Shown: positions 21,846 to 30,011 of the stretch, piece by piece
Layout: each line of letters opens with the position of its first letter
Numbering within the stretch: the stretch's first letter is position 1
Virus record (IMG/VR): IMGVR_UViG_3300027759_000045
Coordinates: 1-64,000 of that record
Length of the DNA: 64,000 bases
Strand: one strand, 5' to 3'
From: a virus
Position numbers and translations under genes: made by a program
Notes under the pieces: model-generated
The model's database searches: none
Told to the model about the DNA's origin: nothing
What the model saw: the letters and a program-made list of their open reading frames with translations, nothing else

Positions 21846-24362
21846 ATGACAGCGCAACCAGTGTGGCTTACTCCTGCAGGTAATTTAGGAACATATCCTG
21901 AGGGTGTGTTCTTTCAATTGCCATTACTAGCAGAAGTTGTAGATGACACTCTGTACTACAGATTGATTGCTGGAGAATTACCTGCAGGTGTACAATTGAC
22001 AGATCTTGGTGCAATCGTAGGAATCCCGTCAGTTGATGTACAAGGTGTTCCTGGTCTGGTGTCCAGAGATACAGTTAGTAAGTTTGCAGTTCGTGCCTAT
22101 ACAAAGAAAACAGTTGGTACGGTTACTGTGGTCAACAGACTTGCCGATCGAACATTTAGCATAACAGTGTCCGGACAAAACGTTCCGGAGTTCATCACAC
22201 CGCCTGGAAACATTGCCACATATTTTGATGGCAGTCAAGTGACAGATTTGCAAATTCAGTACACTGACACCGACCCATTGGATGTGGTAATTGTGAGACT
22301 GATTGCAGGAACGTTGCCGCCCGGAACCACTATAACTACCAAAGGAGTTATATCAGGATTTATTACTCCGGAAGCGCCAAGCGGTGGTGTTGCAGGATTT
22401 TCTAGGGATGGTCAGGGATATGATGAATATGATTTCGACTTTTCCACAAATAGTTTAAATATAAATTATGAATTTATTCTCGAAGTCACTGATGGCAAAG
22501 CCAGTAATATACGTACATTTAGCATTCAAGTATACAGTCGAGACAGTTTGACTGCGGACACAACAGATTTTACTGCAGATAACACATTCATCACAGCCGA
22601 CGGTACTCCGATACGTCCACCCATACTGCTAACACCAGAAGGCAGCATTGGAACTGTTCGCAACGACAACTTCTTTGCATTCAAATTTGACGGAATCGAC
22701 CTCGACGATAATGCAATTGTATATGATATTATTGTAGGTCAGGGGGTTGGCTACGACTCAGATCCGTACGACACAACAGGATTTGATCGCGGCGCTTATG
22801 AGTTACCGCCTGGTGTGACTCTTGATCCAAACAGTGGTTGGTTATATGGTTATATTCCTGACACTGGATTGACCGAACAAACATACTATTTTACTGTGCG
22901 TGTTTCCCAACTTGATAATCCTGATATAAGTAGTCCTTATCAAAGTTACAGTTTGACCATCATTGGACAAATTGGCACAGACATAGTTTGGACAACACCC
23001 GGCACAGCAGTTGATCGCGCTAAAGACCCCAGCCCATTGGGAACTATCAACACCGGCTCAATAAGCACACTGTACGTTGCTGCCGTTAACGTAGACGGCA
23101 TTGGCCTAGAATACAGACTTAAATCTGGCAGTGACAGTAGTTTGCCGCAGGGGTTAGAGTTGATGCCTTCGGGCAACATTGTCGGGCGTGTCAGTTTTAA
23201 TACATTTGCCGTGGATGGTGGCACAACAACTTTTGACGTGGCCAGTGTCAATCGTACCGTGACCAGTCCAACAACATTTGACATGGAATTTGTTTTCACA
23301 GTCGAAGCATTCAATGGTGGTAGTAATGTCAGTGTGTATAAAACTTTCTCTGTGGTTGTGAATAGAGCATTTAATACTCCCTACGAGAATTTGTATATTC
23401 AAGCAATGCCGCCACAGAACGATCGAGATCTGATCAACAATTTGTTGCAAGATTCAGTTGTTATTCCGATTGAATCATTATATCGACGGGATGATCCAAA
23501 CTTTGGCCGTGCCACACAGGTGGTTTATGATCACGCTTATGGATTGACCGCGGCCACTTATATAGATTATGTGTCTAGTTTGTATCTGAATCATTACTGG
23601 AAAAACCTAGTACTGGGAGAAATTTCCACAGCACGGGCATTGGATCCTGTCACTGGCGCTGTTGTGTATGAAGTTGTGTACAGCCGCGTGATTGACAATT
23701 TGGTCAACAATTCGGGTCAAAGCGTTGGCAAACAAGTTGTTATTCCTTATCCAATAGATCCAAATACCCTGGCAGAAATTGATGTGGTATATCCCAACAG
23801 CTTGATAAACATGCGTGATCAAGTGATTGATGTTGTTGGACAAGAAAGTAATTTGTTACCATTATGGATGTTGTCGAAACAAACTGATGGCCGTGTGTTG
23901 GGATTTACACCAGCCTGGGTTATTGCCTATGTGAATCCAGGACAAAGCGGACAAGTTGCTTATAATATACGTACACAATTTGGAGCAAGATTAAATCTAA
24001 TAGACTTCCAGGTTGACCGTTACGAATTAGATCGTGCATTGACACACAACTGGAGTCCTGAATACGAACAGTGGGAGCCACAGCCGCCGGCAGAAACAAC
24101 ATTTGATCTGTCGCCTGGGCCGCAGACTGTGTTCGATGGCGGAAGTTTACGATTCATCACTCCTGTGGATATATACCTTGACAGCAACACACAAGACTAC
24201 GACAAGTATCTGGTGTTCCCAAGAAGAAACATTATTTCTCCAGTTACTCCGATTATTCCTTCACAACCAGTGGGATGGACTAATAATTCTGTCCAACCAG
24301 TTGAATGGGTCAACGATGATACCGATGCAGTTGAATGGATAAATGATCCATCGCAACTTTAA
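21846..24362 (+). CDS. Large structural/fibre protein with putative Ig-like (He_PIG) repeats
   Basis: 838 residues, ATG immediately after the preceding stop. At least four copies of a cadherin/Ig-like unit are visible (L.P.G......G...G.P; for example YRLIAGELPAGVQLTDLGAI, VRLIAGTLPPGTTITTKGVI, LPPGVTLDPNSGWLYGYIPD). The C-terminal half (from about 510) is unique and probably forms the virion-attachment or assembly part. Such repeats are typical of tail appendages that contact cell-surface polysaccharides. Confidence 0.75.
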   Translation: MTAQPVWLTPAGNLGTYPEGVFFQLPLLAEVVDDTLYYRLIAGELPAGVQLTDLGAIVGIPSVDVQGVPGLVSRDTVSKFAVRAYTKKTVGTVTVVNRLADRTFSITVSGQNVPEFITPPGNIATYFDGSQVTDLQIQYTDTDPLDVVIVRLIAGTLPPGTTITTKGVISGFITPEAPSGGVAGFSRDGQGYDEYDFDFSTNSLNINYEFILEVTDGKASNIRTFSIQVYSRDSLTADTTDFTADNTFITADGTPIRPPILLTPEGSIGTVRNDNFFAFKFDGIDLDDNAIVYDIIVGQGVGYDSDPYDTTGFDRGAYELPPGVTLDPNSGWLYGYIPDTGLTEQTYYFTVRVSQLDNPDISSPYQSYSLTIIGQIGTDIVWTTPGTAVDRAKDPSPLGTINTGSISTLYVAAVNVDGIGLEYRLKSGSDSSLPQGLELMPSGNIVGRVSFNTFAVDGGTTTFDVASVNRTVTSPTTFDMEFVFTVEAFNGGSNVSVYKTFSVVVNRAFNTPYENLYIQAMPPQNDRDLINNLLQDSVVIPIESLYRRDDPNFGRATQVVYDHAYGLTAATYIDYVSSLYLNHYWKNLVLGEISTARALDPVTGAVVYEVVYSRVIDNLVNNSGQSVGKQVVIPYPIDPNTLAEIDVVYPNSLINMRDQVIDVVGQESNLLPLWMLSKQTDGRVLGFTPAWVIAYVNPGQSGQVAYNIRTQFGARLNLIDFQVDRYELDRALTHNWSPEYEQWEPQPPAETTFDLSPGPQTVFDGGSLRFITPVDIYLDSNTQDYDKYLVFPRRNIISPVTPIIPSQPVGWTNNSVQPVEWVNDDTDAVEWINDPSQL

Positions 24363-24377
24363 CAAAGAAAGATAACA

Positions 24378-26078
24378 ATGACCGTTCCTTTTAATTTCGC
24401 AACACAATCCGGCAACATACCACTCAGTGAGTTGGATGCAAACTTTGCCAATGTGAGTGCTAGTACTATCACAGCAACTTATGTAACTGGCAATAACCAA
24501 AGCAATATTACCGATGTTGGCACACTGAACAGTTTGGCTGTGTACGGCAATGTGTCGGCTGGTAATGTCTCTACCAATGGTATTGTTAGAGCCAATGCTG
24601 TAATTGGGGTCAACTATACAGGTACAAATGTAAGTGTCACAGGCAACATCACAGGTAGTAATATTTCAGCCACTAGTTATACAGGTACCACTGTCAGTGT
24701 CACAGGCAATGTAACTGGCGGTAATATGCGAACTAGTGGTATCGTAAGTGCCACAGGTAACATCACAGGTGGGAATGTTCTGACAGGTAATCTTACGGTC
24801 AATAATATTTCCAGCGATGACTCAACATACGTGACTGTTACCAATGGATTAGAAATATTTGGCGAGTTAATTTCTGAAGCACTTGATGTAACAGGCAATT
24901 CTATCATGAACAATTTAACAGTTACCGGAAACTTTATTGGTACCGATATCACTGTTAACAGTATCAAAAATGGATCAAGTAATGTTGACATTACCAACAC
25001 AAACGGTAACGTAACAATTGGAGTAGATGGAGTTAGTAATGTGTTGGTTGTGACCAGCACAGGTACTAACGTTGCAGGCACAATTAATGCCACTGGTAAT
25101 ATAACTGCTGGCAACTTGGAATCTGTTAACCTTCTAATCAACCGCATCTCCAGCGATGACTCAACTGCAATAACTGTGTTAGATGGGTTATCAGTGCATG
25201 GTGATATTGATGTAATTGGAGATATATCTGCTACTGGCAATGTAACAGGTGCGGCAATAAGTGCTGTTGGCAATGTAACAGGTGGCAATTTGATAATACC
25301 AATTGGGGGGAAGATAAGAGGTAATTTCTCGACCTCAGTTGCCGCAGGCAGAACAATATTCCAAACATCTGTTGCCAACAACGCTACTATACTTACTGCT
25401 ATTCCCAATGGCACAGGCATCACTGCAGGATTGGTGGCATACAATACAAGCGACACAGTCAATTTTGTAAGCGGAGCAATCCTGGCAAACGCCACTGCTA
25501 TTTCAATTAGATCTTCAAATGTTGGCAACACCGCGCCTCTACCAATATTGTTTGAAACCGGCAATGTAGTTCGGGCCACATTTGATGTTAATGGCAATGT
25601 TGGCATTGGCAACACCACACCTGTTGACACACTCAGCGTGGGAGGCAATGCGTATGTGTCGGGTAATATAACAAGTGGTAACTTGGCAGCCACTAACCAC
25701 ACAGGAACCACAGTAAGTGTGTCGGGTAATGTCACAGGAGGTAATTTGATTACTGTAGGACAAATTAAGAATACTGGATTAGAAGTGGTAGGTGTTAATT
25801 ATGCAACCATAACTGCCAATGCTGCCACATCAAATCTAAGTGCCACTATTTCTACTAACATATTGATTGCTAACAACACAGGGTACACACACACTGTAAA
25901 TATGCCTACAAGCCCAGTTGACGGACAAGTGACACAATTTACAATTTTGGGCAACACAGTAACACTGTTAGTAGGAACAGGTACTGTTACTCCAAGTTTT
26001 GCAGGTAGCACCACTGCAGGTTCTGGGTACACATATGTGTACAGGAATACTGATACCACATGGTACAGATCAATCTGA
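24378..26078 (+). CDS. Tail fibre-like repetitive protein
   Basis: 566 residues. A short N-terminal attachment-like domain (FATQSGNIPLSELDANFANV) precedes SATGNITGGN-type repeats. Two ISSDDST..TV modules relate it to the minus-strand fibre. The C-terminus (GYTHTVNMPTSPVDGQVTQF, then GSGYTYVYRNTDTTWYR) resembles a beta-sandwich tip found on phage fibres. AAGAAAGA ribosome site upstream. Predicted to be in the virion; receptor unknown. Confidence 0.7.
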   Translation: MTVPFNFATQSGNIPLSELDANFANVSASTITATYVTGNNQSNITDVGTLNSLAVYGNVSAGNVSTNGIVRANAVIGVNYTGTNVSVTGNITGSNISATSYTGTTVSVTGNVTGGNMRTSGIVSATGNITGGNVLTGNLTVNNISSDDSTYVTVTNGLEIFGELISEALDVTGNSIMNNLTVTGNFIGTDITVNSIKNGSSNVDITNTNGNVTIGVDGVSNVLVVTSTGTNVAGTINATGNITAGNLESVNLLINRISSDDSTAITVLDGLSVHGDIDVIGDISATGNVTGAAISAVGNVTGGNLIIPIGGKIRGNFSTSVAAGRTIFQTSVANNATILTAIPNGTGITAGLVAYNTSDTVNFVSGAILANATAISIRSSNVGNTAPLPILFETGNVVRATFDVNGNVGIGNTTPVDTLSVGGNAYVSGNITSGNLAATNHTGTTVSVSGNVTGGNLITVGQIKNTGLEVVGVNYATITANAATSNLSATISTNILIANNTGYTHTVNMPTSPVDGQVTQFTILGNTVTLLVGTGTVTPSFAGSTTAGSGYTYVYRNTDTTWYRSI

Positions 26079-26094
26079 CCACGGTACAACCGCG

Positions 26095-26101
26095 CTAAAT
26101 A
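26095..26101 (+). promoter_or_regulatory. Late promoter-like box CTAAATA
   Basis: CTAAATA 23 nt before the ATG at 26125, with a TTAGGA ribosome site between, the normal layout of the longer-leader class. Confidence 0.5.
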
Positions 26102-26124
26102 CACTAACAAATTAGGATAAACAA

Positions 26125-27072
26125 ATGTCATCAAACATTAACCCAAACAACATCGACGGCGCATACCCTGTAGCCGGGCAAGATAACAATTCGCAAGGTT
26201 TTCGTGATAACTTCACCAACACCAAAACCAATTTTCAGTTTGCTGCCGACGAAATTAGCCAATTGCAATCTTACGCTGTGTTAAAGGCAGCACTTACAGG
26301 AACTGTGCTTGACAACAACATGAACGGATCTGTGCTGAGTAATGCGCAATTACAAGACATGTCATTGACTCGTGTGGCATTGGGTACACTAAGTGGAAGT
26401 GTTGGTATCAACTATTCCGCTGGTCATTACCAAACTGTAACAACTGCTGGCAGCATTAGTTTAGCATTCACTAACTTTTCTGCCGCAGGAACGTTGAGTT
26501 TTGTCACTGTACGAGTCACTGTGACAAGTACTGCACACACATTGACGTTGCCGGCGCAAGTTGGAAATGCTAGTGCCAGCACCAGCATCTTGGGTATCGA
26601 AGGCATTGCCAGCAACATTATCACGTTTGCCGAAACAGGCACATACGAATTCCAATTCCACACAGATGACGGTGGCAACACTGTTTATCTAAGTGAGTTG
26701 ACTCGTCCACGAAACTATTTCACTAATAAAATTACAGTGGCTGGCGGCATTACTGTGACCAATGGTGTAGTCGTTGTTGCTGGATCTGAAGATTTGGCAG
26801 CTTCAGCAGCCGCTAGTTTGACCGTACCAACCAGTTACTTCACAACTGCCACTGCCGAAACAGCAACATTGGCAGCAGGTACAAATGGACAAATTAAAAC
26901 ATTTGCCATGTACGGAGACGGTGGTGACATGGTCATTACTGTGACCAACGCAGGATGGAAGTCCAGTGGCACCGGAACTATTACATTTAACACAATCGGC
27001 CAGGCATGTACTTTACAGTACATCAATTCAAAATGGTTCTGTGTCGGCAACAACGGAACAGTGTTTGCTTAA
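26125..27072 (+). CDS. Structural protein, fibre family
   Basis: 315 residues. The N-terminal domain (NNSQGFRDNFTNTKTNFQFA) is a version of the T4-like fibre attachment domain in the neighbouring genes. The middle is beta-rich (LTLPAQVGNASAST), with a C-terminal jelly-roll-like end (GDMVITVTNAGWKSSGTGTI). Probably a short fibre or baseplate appendage. Last gene of the block; a hairpin with an embedded early promoter follows. Confidence 0.65.
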   Translation: MSSNINPNNIDGAYPVAGQDNNSQGFRDNFTNTKTNFQFAADEISQLQSYAVLKAALTGTVLDNNMNGSVLSNAQLQDMSLTRVALGTLSGSVGINYSAGHYQTVTTAGSISLAFTNFSAAGTLSFVTVRVTVTSTAHTLTLPAQVGNASASTSILGIEGIASNIITFAETGTYEFQFHTDDGGNTVYLSELTRPRNYFTNKITVAGGITVTNGVVVVAGSEDLAASAAASLTVPTSYFTTATAETATLAAGTNGQIKTFAMYGDGGDMVITVTNAGWKSSGTGTITFNTIGQACTLQYINSKWFCVGNNGTVFA

Positions 27073-27077
27073 CCAAA

Positions 27078-27110
27078 CAGGTTGATCTTTACATCAACCT
27101 GCTGTACAAT
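27078..27110 (+). promoter_or_regulatory. Sigma70-type promoter over a perfect 9-bp inverted repeat; ATG at predicted +1
   Basis: TTGATC (27082-27087) and TACAAT (27105-27110), 17-nt spacer. CAGGTTGAT (27078-27086) pairs with ATCAACCTG (27093-27101), placing the -35 in one arm. Predicted +1 at 27117 is the A of the next gene's ATG. Confidence 0.6.
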
Positions 27111-27116
27111 TAACGC

Positions 27117-27365
27117 ATGGAACATCCGTTAATACCCAGTGTAGACTCGTTGACCATTGACGAGCTGGGCGGTAAAATATCAGAACTCAACAAAAAAATG
27201 GGCATTGCTCTCCGTATGGGCAATACCGAACTGGTACGTCAAATTCAAATGGCAATTGAAACGTATCAGACCAAATACACAGAAAAATCCACAGCTCTGT
27301 TCAACAAGCAAAACAACAAAGATGGATCAGGTCCCAACTTTGATCAAATCATCGACATATCATGA
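27117..27365 (+). CDS. Hypothetical helical protein, 82 aa, probably leaderless
   Basis: 82 residues with predicted coiled coil (ELGGKISELNKKMGIALRMG, then NTELVRQIQMAIETYQTKY). Its ATG lies exactly at the predicted transcription start, so no ribosome site is possible. Function unknown. It overlaps the next gene by 4 nt. Confidence 0.6.
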   Translation: MEHPLIPSVDSLTIDELGGKISELNKKMGIALRMGNTELVRQIQMAIETYQTKYTEKSTALFNKQNNKDGSGPNFDQIIDIS

Positions 27366-27973
27366 ACGTAAGATTACAATACTCCGTTGACTTCTTGGCA
27401 GGATGTTACTTTGATGGCACACTCAGAATGAACAACTACACTGTTCGTTTATGGATGATGACCACCACAATGGATGGCGAAAGTCATAATGTTGCGTTTG
27501 ATCGCATCAAGTTCTTCATTGCCGACTCGTTAGATTCAAGTGTGTTTATCAATGGCAGCAACGAAGAGCAGTGTAAACTGTTGGCCAATGCTGGTGTTAA
27601 AATTACCACATTACCGGATGAACCAGTTGACCAACTGATTGGTATTATGCTATACTGCAAACTAAATGCCATTTGCGAGGATCGCATGGTTATTGGCGAA
27701 GTTGAAGTCAGTAGTGAACTCGGTGGCGGAGTAACTTACATGCACAGTGACGAAGAGCCCATTGGTCCTTATGATCAAAAGGGCTGGTGGCACGACGCCA
27801 ACTTGATGCACTATAATAACAAGATATCCGAAACAGAAAACATCATGAGTTTAGGCGCTATCTCATCCTGGAGAGAACTAGAATTACAATGGCCCGAAGA
27901 CGACGCCCCTGTTTCTGAGGACACTGGTAACACTATTGTGTTTGTTAATTTTAATAAAGATGAAACAAAATAA
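27362..27973 (+). CDS. Possible 6-pyruvoyltetrahydropterin synthase (QueD)-like protein
   Basis: 203 residues. FDRIKFFIADSLDSSVFING and LPDEPVDQLIGIMLYCKLNA resemble the second half of the QueD/PTPS tunnel fold in a divergent phage form, but the zinc-binding His set of real QueD enzymes is not evident. Activity is doubtful and the fold assignment is weak. An acidic C-terminal tail overlaps the next gene. Confidence 0.4.
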   Translation: MNVRLQYSVDFLAGCYFDGTLRMNNYTVRLWMMTTTMDGESHNVAFDRIKFFIADSLDSSVFINGSNEEQCKLLANAGVKITTLPDEPVDQLIGIMLYCKLNAICEDRMVIGEVEVSSELGGGVTYMHSDEEPIGPYDQKGWWHDANLMHYNNKISETENIMSLGAISSWRELELQWPEDDAPVSEDTGNTIVFVNFNKDETK

Positions 27974-28469
27974 CGTTGGTGAGTTAATTTACACAGAAGA
28001 AGATGTATGCGATCTTGTAATGAAAGGTCACACGCCTGTGGAACTCAGCGGAATGATTGTTGATTCCACTGTGGAATTAACATATCTAACTGAACTGTTG
28101 GATCCGGTGCCGCAGTGGTTTCTTGAGCAAGAACATATCAATCCTGCAGAGTTCCATGCACAGCAACAGGCCGTATGGCACATGCCCGAGCAGTATCAGA
28201 GCATGGACATTGCGGCACATGTACTGGGATTGTGCAGTACAGAAGCAGAACTGCAACGTTGTGGCAAAGAGTTGCTACTGTATCAAGAACGTGATCTGTT
28301 TGACCTGCTACGTTTTATGGTGTATATAGTTGACACAATGACTGAACACCGGATAATATGGGGTGTCGGACGTGGATCCAGTGTGGCCAGTTATGTACTG
28401 TACAAATTACAGGTACACCGAATCGACAGCATGTACTATAATTTAGATGTGGAAGAGTTTCTACGTTAA
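27960..28469 (+). CDS. DnaE-like fragment (DNA polymerase III alpha-related)
   Basis: 169 residues from the ATG at 27960. The last 40 (IIWGVGRGSSVASYVLYKLQ, then VHRIDSMYYNLDVEEFLR) match the conserved GPGRGS..GS..AY.LGIT.ID...Y.L.FERFL block at the start of the polymerase domain of bacterial DnaE. The rest of the polymerase, including the catalytic Asp residues, is absent. It cannot be a polymerase; it may be a clamp- or template-binding relic or a decoy. It overlaps the upstream gene by 14 nt. Confidence 0.6.
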   Translation: MKQNNVGELIYTEEDVCDLVMKGHTPVELSGMIVDSTVELTYLTELLDPVPQWFLEQEHINPAEFHAQQQAVWHMPEQYQSMDIAAHVLGLCSTEAELQRCGKELLLYQERDLFDLLRFMVYIVDTMTEHRIIWGVGRGSSVASYVLYKLQVHRIDSMYYNLDVEEFLR

Positions 28470-28472
28470 ATA
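28467..28472 (+). promoter_or_regulatory. Late promoter-like TAAATA box
   Basis: TTAAATA overlapping the stop codon of the DnaE-like gene, 24 nt before the ATG at 28497 with CAAAGGAA between. Confidence 0.45.
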
Positions 28473-28496
28473 TATGTATATTTCAAAGGAATAGTT

Positions 28497-29066
28497 ATGG
28501 CACAAAAAATATATAAATCGGCTATGGGGCGTGTGGTTGACATCGGAGCACTGATGTTAGAAAACGAAAATGTCCGTGCAGTTGGCAACATGAATGTTAA
28601 TGCTCGTGGTGACACACTGGACAGTGCTAACCGCGTGATTGAGTCCAAGACTAAACAGGTACAAAAACACTATCAGAAACAAAGCACAAACACATCAGCA
28701 ATGGAGCCCACTACCAGCACAATAGTTGCCAAAAAACAACAGGCAGAAAAAGCCAAGATTAAGAAACGCAAAGAAAAGGTTGTAAGTGATTCAGTGTTGG
28801 ATGTATACAATGATGAGCGGTTAGTATCTGTGCATGATAAGACTCAGCCAGACCCTGTTGAAGTTGAAGAAATTCCAGAAATTGAATCATTAGAAGAACT
28901 TGCAGAACTAGAAGCTGTTGTTCCAGAACTAGCACAAGAACCCGCAAAAACTATTCCACGCGGCGGCCTGGCAGCTGCCATTGCCAAAGCACAAACAGTC
29001 AAACAAGAACTACTTACCACACCACGTCAAATGGCACAAAACAAGCCAGGCGTCAACAAAATCTAA
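28497..29066 (+). CDS. Conserved T4-like phage protein of unknown function
   Basis: 189 residues. The N-terminus (AQKIYKSAMGRVVDIGALML, ENENVRAVGNMNVNARGD) is a conserved signature in marine T4-like phages. The C-terminal half is Lys- and then Glu-rich (EVEEIPEIESLEELAELEAV), ending in a basic patch. It sits upstream of the co-chaperonin, behind a late-type promoter, and is likely virion or assembly related. Confidence 0.6.
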   Translation: MAQKIYKSAMGRVVDIGALMLENENVRAVGNMNVNARGDTLDSANRVIESKTKQVQKHYQKQSTNTSAMEPTTSTIVAKKQQAEKAKIKKRKEKVVSDSVLDVYNDERLVSVHDKTQPDPVEVEEIPEIESLEELAELEAVVPELAQEPAKTIPRGGLAAAIAKAQTVKQELLTTPRQMAQNKPGVNKI

Positions 29067-29075
29067 GAGGAATCA

Positions 29076-29468
29076 ATGAACAAAGCCGCATTTGCACCAT
29101 ATAAATTATCAGCTGACAGTCTCGAGCCATTGAGAGATGCAGTGATTGTGAGAGACATGTCGTTTGACATGCGTCAAACATCCGCGGGTATTGTGTTATT
29201 AAACGACAACGGAACAGGACTAGGTATCCGTCCACGCTGGGCACAGGTCTATGCGGTTGGCCCAGAGCAACAGGATGTTCGGCCCGGTGACTGGATCTGC
29301 GTGGCCCACGGTCGTTGGACACGTGGAATTGAAATTGACGACAACGGTACTGAACGCACCATCCGACGAGTTGATCCCGGTGACATTTTACTAGTGTCAG
29401 ATGAACAGCCGCAAGATGACACAATGAGCACAGCCGAACATGTGGAATCCAAGCATAGATTTGCATAA
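29076..29468 (+). CDS. GroES-like co-chaperonin (gp31-like)
   Basis: 130 residues. PLRDAVIVRDMSFDMRQTSA with GIVLLND, then WAQVYAVGPEQQDVRPGDWI follow the GroES beta-barrel; the segment around residues 35-48 corresponds to the mobile loop that binds GroEL. T4 gp31 replaces host GroES to fold the major capsid protein; the same role is likely here. A C-terminal extension of about 25 residues is unusual. AAGAGGAATC precedes the ATG. It overlaps the next gene by 1 nt. Confidence 0.75.
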   Translation: MNKAAFAPYKLSADSLEPLRDAVIVRDMSFDMRQTSAGIVLLNDNGTGLGIRPRWAQVYAVGPEQQDVRPGDWICVAHGRWTRGIEIDDNGTERTIRRVDPGDILLVSDEQPQDDTMSTAEHVESKHRFA

Positions 29469-29947
29469 TGATTTTCAATCACATCAAAGAACTAAAAGCT
29501 CAAGGCAAAAAGATTGGTATCACTTTCAGTACCTTTGATATGTTGCATGCCGGGCATGTTGCTATGCTGAGTGAAGCAAAGAATCATTGTGATTATCTAA
29601 TCTGTGGACTGCAAACAGATCCCACAATCGATCGCCCCGACACCAAAAACAAACCTATTCAAAGTATTGTAGAACGTCAAATTCAATTGGCCGCTTGCCG
29701 TTATGTAGACGAAGTTGTTGTGTACCAAACTGAACAGGATCTAATTGACTTACTGTTAATTCTTCCTTTGGATGTGCGTATACTGGGTGTAGAATATCAA
29801 GACCAAGAGTTCACTGGAAGATACGAAGGCAGCGAACGAGGTATCGAACTGGTGTTTAACGGTCGCGATCATTCTTTTTCATCAAGCAGTCTCCGCAAAC
29901 GTGTGGCAGCTGCCGAAACATTTAAAGCATTAACTGCTCCAAACTAG
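29468..29947 (+). CDS. TagD-like cytidylyltransferase
   Basis: 159 residues with FSTFDMLHAGH (H27-H30), the HxGH motif of glycerol-3-phosphate and related cytidylyltransferases. The conserved RPIQS-like KPIQSIVERQIQLA follows, with SSSSLRKRV at the C-terminus. It would activate a phosphorylated polyol or sugar with CTP. It is one of four HxGH proteins in the window. Its neighbours give no pathway. An early promoter follows. Confidence 0.75.
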   Translation: MIFNHIKELKAQGKKIGITFSTFDMLHAGHVAMLSEAKNHCDYLICGLQTDPTIDRPDTKNKPIQSIVERQIQLAACRYVDEVVVYQTEQDLIDLLLILPLDVRILGVEYQDQEFTGRYEGSERGIELVFNGRDHSFSSSSLRKRVAAAETFKALTAPN

Positions 29948-29976
29948 TAGACACACATCGCCACAGATGTTATAAT
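29948..29976 (+). promoter_or_regulatory. Sigma70-type promoter (TAGACA-17-TATAAT)
   Basis: TAGACA 29948-29953 overlapping the previous stop, TATAAT 29971-29976, spacer 17. Predicted +1 is near 29983, two bases before the ATG of a leader mini-ORF. Confidence 0.75.
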
Positions 29977-29984
29977 TGTCAACA

Positions 29985-30011
29985 ATGAAACAACAAATTG
30001 CAATAACATGA
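29985..30011 (+). other. Leader mini-ORF MKQQIAIT, ATGA-coupled to clamp loader
   Basis: Eight codons, starting 2 nt after predicted +1, with TGA overlapping the clamp-loader ATG (30008). The first four codons closely repeat the beginning of the clamp-loader gene (MKQQ and MKQL). No other ribosome site is visible for the clamp loader. Confidence 0.45.

Noticed and set aside
24677-25735. 352-codon open frame on the minus strand
   Set aside because: It is the antisense shadow of the repetitive fibre gene at 24378. The repeats keep all frames open, it has no ribosome site, and its product is just Leu/Pro/Val repeats.
27960-28469. Functional DNA polymerase III alpha subunit
   Set aside because: Only one short conserved block is present and the catalytic acidic residues are missing.
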